DNA from: Epiperipatus broadwayi
Taxonomy: Eukaryota > Onychophora > Udeonychophora > Euonychophora > Peripatidae
DNA length: 64,000 bases
Assembly: GCA_028023455.1 (NCBI GenBank)
Contig: JAQFVV010000111.1
Span: 3,519,443-3,583,442 of the forward strand
Reading direction: 5' to 3'
Notes under the pieces: model-generated
Database searches by the model: none
Seen by the model: only the letters and a program-made list of their open reading frames with translations
Told to the model about the DNA's origin: nothing
Made by a program: the position numbers and the translations under genes
Shown: positions 10,400 to 24,179 of the stretch, one piece after another
Layout of the letters: every line of letters begins with the position of its first letter
How positions within the stretch are numbered: position 1 is the first letter of the stretch

Positions 10400-13300
10400 T
10401 AAAAGCAAGCATATTTAATGATAATTGTAAAAATATCTTTGCAAGTTTTCTCATTAATGCTTGTATACCTTATGTAAAAATTTCTATTATCTATTTTTGA
10501 AAATCTTTTTAATTAATTGGTAAATCTCTATCTATATCATACTTTGATAAAAATTTAAAAGTTGCTTTCAAAAGGATTAAAATTCTTTTTAATCAAGATG
10601 AAAAAACACTGTTCTTAAATTTAATGTTTTTATCACCTCATAAATCCAAGACTATAAAAGATTTGGAAAAAATTATTTTAGTCTGATTAATATCTTTAGA
10701 GAAGCAAATGGCTAAATTGACCAGCTACAAAATCTGGATAGTAGTTTTGGAAAAGAAGAGTCTGGTTTAAATTTTTGAAAAGCACTTGGCAACATATAGT
10801 TGGCTAAAATATTTTATGAAGTAATAGTTTGCTGCAGCAGAGAGCTGTCCAGAAGAGATAGCTAGCAGAGTTACACAGAAAACTACCATGAGGATGTAAA
10901 AATACAAGAAAGCAGTTGCTCTACAGTTCACTGGTGGAGTTAGAATTAACATGGAGGAAATGACCCACTTCTTTGCATTGATATTCCTAGCTACAAATGT
11001 GTTCTGAGAAAACAGCTAACTTTCCTGGACCAATCCTAGCCAGAAGGGAACTTATCAATGCCAACAACCATATATGAATTATACTTTTACTTGATGATGA
11101 TAATTGCCTGGATTATGCCTATTTTGATGATAAACAAAAACTAGCTTACCCCAACAAAATGAAGAAGTAGTTATACATATGCTGCTGTGTCTATATGCAG
11201 AGAGAAGCACCAGATAAATGTATATACAATGGTGTGTAGTGTTATATATAAGATGAAATTTTTTAAAAATAAGTTTTGTTTTAATAATTCATTAAAAATG
11301 ACATTCTAAAAGTGAGATATATAATCTGTAGCAATTATTTTAAATCATTTATTGAGAGGGCAGAAAGACATTTTGAAATTTATAAAAATGATTTTATTTT
11401 TTGTTTATTAAAAAAAATTAACACATATTCTAAAAGTGAAACAAACATAGATAATTTTGCATGAATTAAAATTAGCTTGCAAGAGTATAATTTCTTAAAA
11501 GACATTTATCTTATTAATATTGAAAGTGACTGGTAAAGAAAGGAATTTTCATAAACTGTCAAAAAATTGACTTTTATTTTTTTTTTTAAAAAAAAACTGT
11601 AATCATTTAAAAAAAGAATTTGATAATTAATTTGAAATTATATCTATATTTTATCATTTTAATCAAAGAATTAACTATGAAAAATATATTATTATTGTAA
11701 CAAATTAAAATGAGTAAATGTCAATATGTGAATACACACATATATATATATTAAATCTTGTCCTATAAAAAGGAAAATGAGTTTTTGCTATTATCAAATA
11801 TGATAGAAACTGAAATTCATTTATATAATTAATCAGTTATTGTATTTAACATATGTGCAAAGATTATATATATATATGTGTGTTTTGAGTAAAACTATTG
11901 GGACATATATGTAAACCCATGGGTTTTGTGTCATTTGAAAGTGATAACTAAAAATATTATGTAACAAGTCAAATATGTTTAGAAACTACATGTGTACACA
12001 TGTATGTGTGCATATATATGTCAGTTGTTTTGCAAATACCAATGTGTATCAAATATACACTTATAGGTAAATTCAAATCATTTATTTTATTATTAAATGT
12101 CAATTCAAACATGTTCATTTTATATCAAACCACATGCTTATGTGCTGAATGGGTTTTAGGTAAACCTAGTTGAACTTATATGTAAACTATCTTATATGTA
12201 AACTATCATATAGTAACTTAAATTTTGTATATTAATAATGTAAATCATAACATAACTTGAATATTGTAAATCATATATATGTAAATCACAATGTGATAAT
12301 TTCTATTATTATTGTTTGTTTATCAAAATCAGAAGGCTTCTAATTGTAAAACCATATTCTAGAAACCTTAATATCATTTTTATTGCTAATAAACTTGTAT
12401 TAATTATAGAAAATTGTAGTATATCACTATTTCTTGGTCACCATAACAGTAATAGAGTTTATGTTCTCTGGGCTAGATTTGAGCATGAAATGAATATATA
12501 AATGGCGATGTATTTAGTAGTTTAGAGGCATTTAATTGACAAGGGTCCTGTTTTGGCATAAAGAGCATTTTCTTCAAAGTCCCAGCATTATATTTTATTT
12601 AATTTAGTCTTTATTAGAATTTAATATTATAATTGGACAGTACATTAATAGTACTATGTGGCCAGAAAATTGATCATGATCAGCATGTTAATACTTCAGC
12701 ATTATTAATTTTTTATGGATTGTGTATTCTGATGGTTTAGCACTTAAATGGTGCATCTAAGTAATGTTTAAATAATTTCTCAAGCTGGAAAAGGCTCAAT
12801 AGTTAGCTGGTATACAGAAGACCCATTTCAAATTCAGTCCCAAGATGAACTGTTTATTTCATTTTGATTTATTGTATGGATTTATTTTGATGATGAATAG
12901 TTATTTCCTTTGTGTATTATTAGTACTTATTTTTATTTACTTTATAATGCTGATGGATTTGTAATTATACTTTTAGTTGATCTAAGGAGTGACTGGCTGA
13001 TCTCTCAGAGAGATGTCTTTTGATTTCATGCTCTCTTAAAATATAAATATTGTTTATGTATTTTTGATTATTAAACATTACTTTTATAGCTTCAATTTTA
13101 AATTTTGAATTATTTGAAAGAAGATAACCCAGATCTCCCCATCCTGTTAGAAATAGGGATATTAACATTATTTACTATCTTTTCACTTTAATATCTTTAC
13201 TGATAGTAATTATATATATTTTGGGATATTAAACATATCTTAATATTACTTACTTAAATCATTATTTGAAGTATTTTGAACTGGCAGTGATGATGATTTG

Positions 13301-13470
13301 CTATCATACCAGGTACAACCTTCTTTTTCTTTCAATCACCCCAGAGATGACCACCTTGATAGTCATCCCATTACAATATATTTTTAATAATAACATGGTT
13401 GTTGTACTTACTCTGTCGTATGAATGGGAATAATATTCCTGGTTATTCAAAAATGATACAATTTTAAAAA
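10400..13470. other. No recognised gene
   Basis: AT-rich DNA. At 10940-11000 a short frame reads MEEMTHFFALIFLATNVF, faintly like a piggyBac-type transposase, but nothing adjacent supports it. The rest holds only short microsatellites. Confidence 0.4.
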
Positions 13471-13477
13471 TATATAT

Positions 13478-16400
13478 TGTACCGGTCAGTTTTGTCTGTT
13501 CATATAACAAGATCTAGCATCTAGGAAAAAGTACCTCGAGTCCAATCATGCGCAAGATACATAAGTCAGGAACACTCATGAACTCTGCCCTATTTGCCTA
13601 TTTCCCAGATCTATCAACTTATGAGCAACAATTCCAATGATACTGATCTAATTTATTTCTACCCGCCGGCATCACAAAGTCATGACACAAAAAGACTCTT
13701 ATTTGAACTTTACTCATGTATGGAATATTATTGTTAGCAATTTTTGATCATCTAGTAAATGAAACCTTTTATATAACATCAAAATTATTTCTATTCAATA
13801 AATGAAACAATGACTTAGATATTTAGAATATGTATAAGATTTATTAAGTTAACTTGAAATATATATATAATTGATTGTGAACATTATTTGTGTTAAAATG
13901 TAAATAAAATGGGTATTTATCTCCCTTAGACGACATTAACCTCTCTTATAATGCTATAAAATAAACGTATTTAATCAGCAATTACACATAATTTATGGCT
14001 TTGTTCTAATGTGGCTATTTATATGTCAATAATTTGCAGATTGTATGGGATACCTAAGATTTTTAATAATAGCACTAGACTACAGTTACTTAAGGTTCTT
14101 TGAATCCACCATTAATAAAACAACAGCACTTGAACCAATACATAAGTTTATTGAGTTTGATGGCAAACAGTAATTATGTTTAAGTAATAAAATAGCATTT
14201 GCGTTTGTGAAATAAGAGCGTATGTGGGAAGCTAATTTAAGAAATAATAATTATGGCAGAAATATTGTATCTGAAAGTGTGAATGAAATATAAAAAATGG
14301 CAATCCAGTTAGCATAATCATAGCAGTATGGTTTAGGAGCATTGATAGGCTTTAAAGAGAATGAAATATGAGAGAATGGTACATGTATGATGGCAATGGA
14401 GAGATCTATTCTGAGATCCAAGAAGGTGCTTCAATTCACAGTTAAAGAAGGCGACTCTCTGCAAATGTTGGCAGGGTCGGGTTATAAACAAGAAGAATGC
14501 GCTTTATTGAATTGCCATAGGTTGGACTTTTGCCAGAGCGAACCCTATGCAATAATGTCTAGCGCTGAAGAAGTCCAAAGGGGTTTGCCAAAACTTGTCC
14601 TTGGTATTGGAAGTAAAAATGAACAAAGCATAAATATATATAAAATGAAAGGCCGGTATACACGTAACGCTTGAATTAATATAAATATATATACTTAAAA
14701 CTAAGAAATAAAAAATTATCGCCTATCTTTATTGATAAAAACCCAGCGTACCGGTATGATTTGAGTTACTACGTGGATATGGATGAATTACATTTAATGC
14801 GAATATAATAGCTTATAGAACTAGAATACCCCCCCCTTTAAATTACACATAAACTTCCCACAACGTATAACTGATATAAATCTTTGGTTTTGAATGCATT
14901 AATAAATAAATACTTTTCATATTATTAAATATATATAAAGTCGGTGGTGGTTAGTGATTTCAAGAAAGTAATATTAATTTAATGCATATAAATACATTTA
15001 AAGTTTTTAGAAGTTAGCGCTATTATTTAATTAATAAAAAAAAAAAAAACACATTTCTAAGAAAACAGATTTTTGCTTAGCTTTTTCGAAAATAACATTG
15101 TACAGTAATTATCGACATATAATTTAGTATATGAAAATATAAAATATAATAATGAAAATAAAGTATTGCCGCATAGGCGTAAAATTTAGAAATAATAATT
15201 ATTCAGGAGAGATTTAATGTAGGAGAGATTACAGCTAAGTTATATAGAGAGAACAAGGTACAATTAACTAAAAGGTAAGAATTTTACAGATTAATTCATA
15301 CTTAATATTAAATTTTACAAATAAAAAAGGCTTTACAAAATGTTTAATGAAACAGATAGGTGAGAGTTAAAATTATTCACGGTAACTTTAAGAGTCTAGC
15401 AGCATTTGAAATGATTATCTCTTTACAAACTTGGCTGTTCTTTTGATGTTTTTTTCAGATTTCCCTCAGAGAACTAGATCTAGTTTGACGAGCATGATTA
15501 TTGAGGCAGGTAGTAAGTTCAGTATTTACCAAACAGGCATATAGTTAAAGTCTATGAGTATCGGGATCCATGGGCACAGATTTCAGGGAAGGCCATCTCG
15601 AATGGCGAGAAAGGTGAAGTGGATTTACTCACGACATATTGAAGTTAACTAATGCAAATCTACTTGGCAACCGCTCTCATTGACTGTCTTAGTTCCTCTG
15701 TCAAATTAATTCATGATTATTCCATGCCTTGGTATTTGTGGAATCCCTTCTTGATTGGTCATTGCTAACCATTTTCTTTAATCTAATTTCCAAAAGAATT
15801 TCTATACAAGCTTTTACACATCATGATGGAAGATGCTATTGTTAGATAAGTATTCAAACTGAAATTAATTTGATAAAATGTTTGTGACAAAAGTAAATCA
15901 ATTAAGTTTAGTTTTTAATTTTGATTTTAGAGAAACTTTTAATTAAATTTATTTTAGAAGATTATACAAGATTACGTTTCTCATCTTTAATTAATTTTGA
16001 CTAATTACAATCGCATCTTCCATATTGGATTTAAAATAAAAGTAGAGTTTAATAGCAAAAATAACTTAAAAACAAAATTTTATAGAATGACATATAACGA
16101 AGTTTTTGTAGTAATTATTTGCTCATTCTGTTTGTCTCTACAATATCTCTGTATATGAGCTGCAATCAATAAATAACTACTATAACTTTTATAAAGTAAA
16201 AAAAATACAGAACATATAATATATTTTGATATTATAAGTCCGTTATAATTAATCCCCCATTACCTATTGCGTATACATATTCCCTCTTTAAGTACTATAT
16301 TTATTACTTTTATTTTTGTGTGTATGTATTTAAATTCAGATATTTATGCATATATCTTCGTTAATAAGTATGTTAGTTAATAATAATCAAAAAAAAAAGA

Positions 16401-16518
16401 ACAAAAAAATGTGTTAGTGAACGGAATATATATGCAAGGATAGGGTTTGAAGTTAGCTTGGTAGCGGAAGATTTGAGGTGGGCTGTGAAATGCAATCTGA
16501 ATCTCAGATTCCACTTCA
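13478..16518 (-). repeat. 3' LTR of the 13.5-22.8 kb element
   Basis: This repeat matches 18932-22758 throughout except for the insertion at 20454. On the plus strand it opens TGTACCGGTCAGTTTTGTCT after (TA)n and closes AGATTCCACTTCA. A 95-codon frame at 14387-14674 is broken in the other LTR, so I do not regard it as a gene. Confidence 0.85.
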
Positions 16519-16527
16519 TTTTCCCAG
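16519..16527 (-). other. Polypurine-tract-like sequence
   Basis: The minus strand reads CTGGGAAAA immediately before the 3' LTR start TGAAGTGG. A purine tract touching the 3' LTR is where plus-strand DNA synthesis starts in LTR retroelements, and its position fixes the element's orientation as minus. Confidence 0.55.
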
Positions 16528-16814
16528 ACTTACAATTGATAAACAAAAATGTAAAAAGAATATCTTACTTGATGCTCCGGTGATAAAAGAACAACCTGGT
16601 TTGAAAGGAGTACGTGATTTATTTATATAAAAAAAAATTATCAAACTAATGTTAGCCCAATTTTTTTCTTTTTGCTGCTATATGCTAAAAATTTTTTTTG
16701 ACCTATCTATCACTGAGTGCAAAACTATTACAGTAAACTATATTCATATCTTACTTTAAGAGTGTGGTTCGAATTCCTTTATCTATCCGTCTGTGATTTA
16801 TTCTTATCTTACTT

Positions 16815-17711
16815 TTAATATTTTCCATGATCAGGAGGTTCAACTGGCTTTGCGTTGAATGTCCTTAACAGAGCTGTCACATAGTGTTCAAAATCTGGTG
16901 GCTTGTTTTCATGGCTTTCCCACCATGATTTTGCATATCCATTGAGATAGTGAATTGCCAAAGCTACTTGATCCGGTGCTGAGATCTGTTGGAATCGAAA
17001 CAATTCTTGAAGACACTCAGTATGTGCTTTTAGATTTTCTCCAGCATCCTTTTTGAATGATTTCACTTGGATGAACTTCACAATGTATGCTTGTGTGTTC
17101 GAGATCTGTCCTATTTTTGTACTGATTGTACTTCATCTGGTATGTCATTAACCACATTTTCCGCTCTTGTTCCTTTAATCGTTGTTTGTTCTAATTCATC
17201 AGGTTTGAATTCTAAAGTTTTCACTGCATTGCTTTTTAGTTGACTTCATCTCTATGTTCACCTAACTAGTCTTGAAACTCTGTCTGCATTTCCTGCACCT
17301 TTACAATGATCCTTTCTTGTTCTTCACAACACTACAGTTCATTCCCCAAATGATCATTTATTTGACTTATGGCTACATGGTGGGTGCTTCTTGCTTGTCT
17401 ATCACACTTCGTGTCATCATTAATTCTCCAGTCATTTTGGGTACTATAGTTTTAGTTTTTTGTTTATGATCCTCCAAGAGTCCTTCGAATTCAGTGTGAA
17501 CTTTTTCATAGCTTTTCCTACAGTCTGCTTGCATCTTGTCTATTTGTTTTAATATATTATTGTTCATTTCATTACATAGTGTTGACATCCACTCCTTCAT
17601 CTCATTACTCTTAGCTTGGAATTTTTTTTCCATGTTGGTGAACATAGTCACCAATAATGTTTCTAGGTTTAGGTGCTGTTTCTGCACAGATTCCATGGTT
17701 ACAACCTCCAT
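16815..17711 (-). pseudogene. Retrotransposon gag remnant
   Basis: Two minus-strand frames belong to one broken gag. The first (17711-17373, 112 residues) begins MEVVTMESVQKQ and is a charged, probably coiled-coil N-terminal part with many Glu, Lys and Met (NMEKKFQAKSNEMKEWMS). The second (17081-16815, 88 residues) reads ECLQELFRFQQI, then ALAIHYLNGYAKSWWESHEN, then FEHYVTALLRTFNAKP. This matches the gypsy-type capsid signature A..YL.G.A..WW...F...L...F. The 290 bp between carry stops and shifts. No zinc knuckle is visible. It lies between two LTRs in the right orientation. Confidence 0.75.
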
Positions 17712-17957
17712 TCTGCTATCTGATTAGAGTAATATATATATATTTTATTTATATTTCTTTATTAAAGACACGAAAATGCTCACTTATGGTTTCCTGTTTG
17801 TTTTTATTTATTTATGGTGTGATACACCTCTCCCCCATTCTCAACAGTCTCCCCCTTATTCTGCTCCCCCATACCTGTACCCAATCTATACCTGATTTAT
17901 CATATTTAGTGTTCTACCATGCCTGACTTTCCTCATTTTCTAAACTTTAGCTCCATA

Positions 17958-17958
<1 letters not shown>

Positions 17959-18017
<59 letters not shown>

Positions 18018-18022
18018 CTCTA

Positions 18023-18071
<49 letters not shown>
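17959..18071. repeat. (TC)n then (TA)n microsatellite
   Basis: About 44 bp of TC run into about 70 bp of TA and TC steps, in the untranslated leader between the 5' LTR and gag of the minus-strand element. Confidence 0.95.
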
Positions 18072-18075
<4 letters not shown>

Positions 18076-18931
18076 GTATATTATTTAATCTTTCTTGTCC
18101 TTCAGCCCTTTTGCTCAGTCTTTAGGTTTGGTTGTTCCTTTGCACCTGAAACATACTTAAAATTTTATTAATTCATGTTAAAATTATCAAAACTTGCATT
18201 ACATAGTTGAGTACATATTGTGTGATTTATTAAATAATGCTCTCTATATAACTTGTTAATTTTTGAAATCATTGTTTCTAATAATTTTTTTAGTTTATTC
18301 AATCTACCACCTTATGACAAAATTTATAATGGTATTACTACCGGGAGCCAGTCAAGAGGAGTAGATTGTTACAACACTATTTACCAGATGATCAGCTTTT
18401 AATCAATTGTACATTTTTATAAATACATATTTTTATTTGACAGCTGTACAGCAGTTCAGATGCATAATATAATAAAATAATTAAAGATGTCATTACTATT
18501 TGAAGCACATATCTTTTTTTTTTTTTTTACAAACTATGGGTGTGAAAGTATTTAAAAGTTACCACTACTTTTCTTTCACCAACCCAAGAAAGTGTACATA
18601 TATATTTAAAACATTATTTATGGAAGAAGAAAAAATATCACATATATACTATATTGTTTATGGAAAAAAAAATTTACATATATGATTGACATTATTGGGA
18701 AAATTATATACATATTAGTAATGACTTGTACCTAGTGTATATAATATTAAAAAAACAAACATCTGAACTGGGTGTACAAACCAAGAAAAAAAATTTTTTT
18801 TTACATATATTTTTATTTTTTTAGAAAAAAAAATTTATATAAGTACTGAAATCTGTTATTCAGGGTTCTGCAGGCTGTAAAAGTAATTAATAGCTCCATG
18901 ACTGGGTGTCCATACCCGGGGGAAAAAAACC

Positions 18932-21900
18932 TGTATCGGTCAGTTTTGTCTGTTCATATAACAAGGTCTAGCATCTAGGCAAAAGTACCTCGAGTCCAAT
19001 CATACGCAAGATACATAAATCAGGAACACTCATGAACTCTGCCCTATTTGCCTATTTTCCAGATCTATCAACTTATGAGCAACAATTCCAATGATATTGA
19101 TCTAATTTATTTCTACCCGCCGGCATCACAAAGTCGTGACACAAAAAGACTCTTATTTGAACTTTACTCATGTATGGAATATTATTGTTAGCAATTTTCG
19201 ATCATCTAGTAAATGAAACCTTTTATATAACATCAAAATTATTTCTATTTAATAAATGAAACAATGACTTAGATATTTAGAATATGTATAAGATTTATTA
19301 AGTTAACTTGAAATATATATATATAATTGACTGCGAACATTATTTGTGTTAAAATGTAAATAAAATGGGTATTTATCTCCCTTAGACGACATTAACCTCT
19401 CTTATAATGCTATAAAACAAACGTATTTAATCAGAAATTACACATAATTTATGGCTTTGTTCTAATGTGGCTATTTATATGTCAATAATTTGCAGATTGT
19501 ATGGGATACCTAAGATTATTAATAATACCGCTAGACTACAGTTACTTAAGGTTCTTTGAATCCACTATTAATAAAACAACAGCACTTGAACCAATACATA
19601 AGTTTATTGAGTTTGATGGCAAACAGTAATTATGTTTAAGTAATAAAATAGCATTCATGTTTGTGAAATAAGAGTGTATGTGGGAAGCTAATTTAAGAAA
19701 TAACAATTATGGCAGAAATATTGTATCTGAAAGTGTGAATGAAATATAAAAAATGGCAATCCATTTAGCATAATCATAGCAGTACGGTTTAGGAGCATTG
19801 ATAGGCTTTAAAGAGAATGAAATATGGGAGAGTGGTATGTGTATGATGGCAATGGAGAGATCTATTCTGAGATCCAAGAAGGTGCTTCAATTCACAGTTA
19901 AAGAAGGCGACTCTCTGCAAACGTTGGCAGCGTCGGGTCATAAACAACAAAGAATGCGCTTTATTGAATTGCAATAGGCTGGACTTTTGCCAGAGCGAAC
20001 CTTATAAAATAATATCTAGTGCTGAAGAAGTCCAAAGGGGTTTGCCAAACCTTGTTCTTGGTATTGGAAGTAAAAATGAATGAAGCATAAATATATATAA
20101 AACAAAAGGCCGGTATACACGTAATGCTTGAATTAATATAAATATATATATACTTAAAACTAAGAAATAAAGAATTATTGCCTATCTTTATTGATTAAAA
20201 ACCCAGCGTACCAGTATGATTTGAGTTACTACATGGATATGGACAAATTACATTTAATGCGAATATAATAGCTTATAGAACTAAAATATCCCCTCCCTTT
20301 ATATTACTTTAAATTACACATAAACTTCCCACAACGTATAACTAATATAAATCTTTGGTTTTGAATGCTTTAATAAATAAATACTTTTCATATTATTAAA
20401 TATATATAAAGTCAGTGGTGGTTAGTGATTTCAAGAAAGTAATATTAACTTAATTCTTTAACTGCCTCTTACAAGGCATCTCGTCAACATCTGACGTCAC
20501 TCTAATTCTGTTAGTTTTAATGGTAGAATATTCGTTTGACAGTTATTGATTAGGTTTTTAAAAGTTCTGTAAGATGGTGCCCTCTTACGAATTATTTTAC
20601 AAGTAAAAAATCAAAAAAACCGCATTTAAAACTAAACAAAGAAGAGCCTTGTTGGTGATTGGCTGTCAGCCAGCTCTCAGCCAAAAAAGACATCCTGATT
20701 GGCTGGAAAGAACAAAGAAACCGCCTGATCAAAGAAAATAAAGAAAAACGCTGAGATTTTCATTTCGAATGTAATTTAAGTATTAAAAAAATATAAAATG
20801 AGAAATTAAAAGTTTTTTAAAAAATATACTAAAAAAACAAAATTATTTTCAAAAAATATTGAAGATTTTAGTAAAAATATTTAAGATTTAGCAAAAAGAA
20901 ATCTTTACTTTCCCATAACATAAAATTGAAAAAAAGCATTTGCGTCAGCACTTTTTTGTTTAGACATTCGCTTTATATTTGCCGAAATTGAATATATTTT
21001 ATAATAAATGAATAGCAATTTATTTTTGAAAAAACTTTCATTCTCTTTCATAACCTGAAAAATTAGTAATATACTTTTTATAAACGTATCTGAGTTGAAT
21101 TTAATATTATAGGCAAATATGTTTTAACAATAGGCTTTGTCTTCAGTTTGTGAGTTGGCCAATTAAAAGATTTGATTTTTACCTCATACAACCAATAATA
21201 TAATTAGTGGTTAAAGGGTTAATGCATATAAATATATTTAAAGTTTTTAGAAGTTAGTGCTATTATTTAATGAATAAAAAAAACACATTTCTAAGAAAAC
21301 AGATTTTTGCTTAGCTTTTTCAAAAGTAACATTGTACAGTAATTATCGACATATAATTTAGTATATGAAAATACAAAATATAATAATGAAAATAAAGTAT
21401 TGCCACATAGACGTAAAATTTAGAAATAATAATTATTCAGGAGAGGTTTAATGTAGGAGAGATTACAGCTAAGTTATATAGAGAGAACAAGGTACAATTA
21501 ACTAAAAGGTAAGAATTTTACATATTAATTCATACTTAATATTAAATTTTACAAATAAAAAAGGCTTTACAAAATGTTTAACGAAACAGATAGGTGTGAG
21601 TTAAAATTATTCATGGTAACTTTAAGAGTCTAGCAGCATTTGAAATGATTACCTCTTTACAAACTTGGCTGTTCTTTGATGTTTTTTTTCAGATTTCCCT
21701 CAGAGAACTAGATCTAGTTTGACGAGCATGATTATTGAGGCAGGTAGTAAGTTCAGTATTTACCAAACAGGCATTATAGTTATAGTCTATGAGTATTGGG
21801 ATCCATGGGCACAGATTTCAGGGAAGGCCATCTCGAATGGCGAGAAAGGTGAAGTGGATTTACACACGACACATTGAAATTAACGAATGCAAATTTACTT

Positions 21901-22758
21901 GGCAACCACTCTCATTGACTGTCTTAGTTTCTCTGTCAAATTAATTCATGATTATTCCATGCCTTGGTATTTGTGGAATCCCTTCTTGATTGGTCATTGC
22001 TAATCATTTTCTTTAATCTAATTTCCAAAAGAATTTCTATACAAGCTTTTACACATCGTGATGGAAGATGCTATTGTTAGATAAGTATTCAAACTGAAAT
22101 TAATTTGATAAAATGTTTGTGACAAAAGTAAATCAATTAAGTTTAGTTTTTAATTTTGATTTTAGAGAAACTTTTAATTAAATTTATTTTAGAAGATTAT
22201 ACAAGATTACGTTTCTCACCTTTAATTAATTTTGACTAATTACAATCGCATCTTCCATATTGGATTTAAAATAAAAGTAGAGTTTAATAGCAAAAATAAC
22301 TTAAAAACAAAATTTTATAGAATGACATATAACGAACTTTTTGTAGTAATTATTTGCTCATTCTGTTTGTCTCTACAATATCTCTGTATATGAGCTGCAA
22401 TCAATAAATAACTATTATAACTTTTATAAAGTAAAAAAAATACAGAACATATAATGTATTTTGATATTATAAGTCCATTATAATTAATCCCCCGTTACCT
22501 ATTGCGTATACATATTCCCTCTTTAAATACTATATTTATTACTTTTATTTTTGTGTGTGTGTATTTAAATTCAGATATTTATGCATACATCTTCATTAAT
22601 AAGTATGTTAGTTAATAATAATAATAAAAAAAGAACAAAAAAATGTGTTAGTGAACGGAATATATACGCAAGAATAGGGTTTGAAGTTAGCTTGGTAGCG
22701 GAAGATTTGAGGTGGGCTGTGAAGCGCAATCTGAATCTCAGATTCAGATTCCGCTTCA
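18932..22758 (-). repeat. 5' LTR of the 13.5-22.8 kb element
   Basis: The plus strand opens TGTATCGGTCAGTTTTGTCT and closes AGATTCCGCTTCA, followed by ATAT. Without the inserted MITE it is about 3.06 kb, the same as its partner. The internal flank reads CCCGGGGGAAAAAAACC just before the LTR. The same motif flanks the LTRs at 48.8 and 53.7 kb. Confidence 0.85.
20454..21218. mobile_element. 765-bp piggyBac-like MITE with TTAA duplication
   Basis: The paired LTR shows the empty site: TTAATTTAATGCAT there against TTAACTTAA, 765 bp, then TTAATGCAT here. TTAA is therefore duplicated (20450-20453 and 21219-21222). The ends are inverted: TTCTTTAACTGCC on the left, and the right end reads CCCTTTAACCACT on the minus strand. 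The TTAA target and CCY-type ends are those of piggyBac transposons. There is no coding capacity, so it depends on a transposase made elsewhere. It entered after the LTR element had formed. Confidence 0.85.
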
Positions 22759-22775
22759 ATATATATATTATATGT

Positions 22776-22902
<127 letters not shown>

Positions 22903-23123
22903 TATATATAGTAATTCAAAGTGACTGTTCTATAGTCACACCTTCTGTGCCAGTACTTCAGATTTGCTCATATATAAATATTTGAGTCATAGTAATAAGA
23001 GGATTCCTTTTATTGCTGCATAAATTCTATATCTTGTATGGGTCAGAGGGTATTCATTTATTATTTAACACTCGCAAAAAGCGTTTGCACAATTTGGTTT
23101 GAAAAAAGCCGATATGAATGTGA

Positions 23124-23418
<295 letters not shown>

Positions 23419-24179
23419 TAGCATTTTATATATAGAGTATCTGCAACATTTTTAGATAATTCTTCATCTCTGTTATGATTGAAAAAGCATAAAAGATTCT
23501 AGTTACTGGCAGTACAGTTATTATCTGAAGAGTAGTGATTTCCTTGCTGAGATCCTGATATTTAAAGTCTATGGATAGCTTTTCTCATGTTATAGTAGAT
23601 GTAGTGATACTGTTAACTAGATGTTTCCAGCTCCAGAATTGAGCTTGCCTCACTTTAACCTATTGTATTCAGGATAATTACTTACTACTGTTCAACACAA
23701 GACAGTTATCTGATTGTTATCTATTTATACTTTCTAATGACTCTCTCTTTATATAGCAAGATTTTGATTTTTATCAGAAATTATCAGATTCATTGATATT
23801 GCTTTTCAATTAGTCAGGATATGCCGTTCACTTATTCAATTTTATCATTATTCCATTGGTAAGTCTTATTATATGTTGAATCAATTATGGTAATAACAAT
23901 TCTGTTATTTGAGAGTAAGTTTCTGCTAAGGTAGAATATGTTCACAACATTCCCATGTCTCTCTGGAAAAAGTTTGTTTTGATGTATGTAGTCCTCAAGA
24001 TAACTTGGTGGTCATGTAAGTTATTTTCTTGCTGTATGTTTCAGCCAGGCTATAATTTTTCTTAGGTTTGATCATTGGAACTGATTTCTTCATCAGATCT
24101 AGTAAAAATGTCATTGTTACCTGGCATTGATAGTCTGGCATTAGTTTATCTCAATGTCTGTAATGGTGTTGTCCATTAA

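Larger units (their letters stand above)
13478..22758 (-). mobile_element. LTR retrotransposon with 3-kb LTRs and gag-only core
   Basis: Two direct repeats of about 3.05 kb (13478-16518 and 18932-22758, the latter enlarged by a 769-bp insertion and its duplication) flank 2.4 kb of internal DNA. On the minus strand each repeat begins TGAAG and ends TACA, the TG...CA rule. ATAT lies on both outer sides (13474-13477 and 22759-22762), consistent with a 4-bp target duplication, although both flanks are (TA)n. The minus strand reads 5' LTR, gag, purine tract, 3' LTR. No protease, RT or integrase remains, so it depends on another element (LARD-like), or pol was deleted. The LTRs are highly similar, suggesting a fairly recent insertion. 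Confidence 0.8.

Noticed and set aside
10930-11220. Possible piggyBac transposase remnant (MEEMTHFFALIFL)
   Set aside because: One short weak stretch without DDE residues or a conserved continuation.
14387-14674. 95-codon frame starting MMAMERSILRSKKV as a possible gene
   Set aside because: It lies inside an LTR, and the partner LTR copy (19846-20130) breaks the frame; no known motif.
16755-16775. GGTTCGAATTCC as a tRNA B box
   Set aside because: No A box or cloverleaf nearby; a single short match.
24085-24110. CTGATGA on the minus strand as another hammerhead core
   Set aside because: GAAA follows too closely and no stems form; it belongs to the gypsy remnant. CTGATGA at 55789 and CTGACGA at 26597 also lack the rest of the motif.
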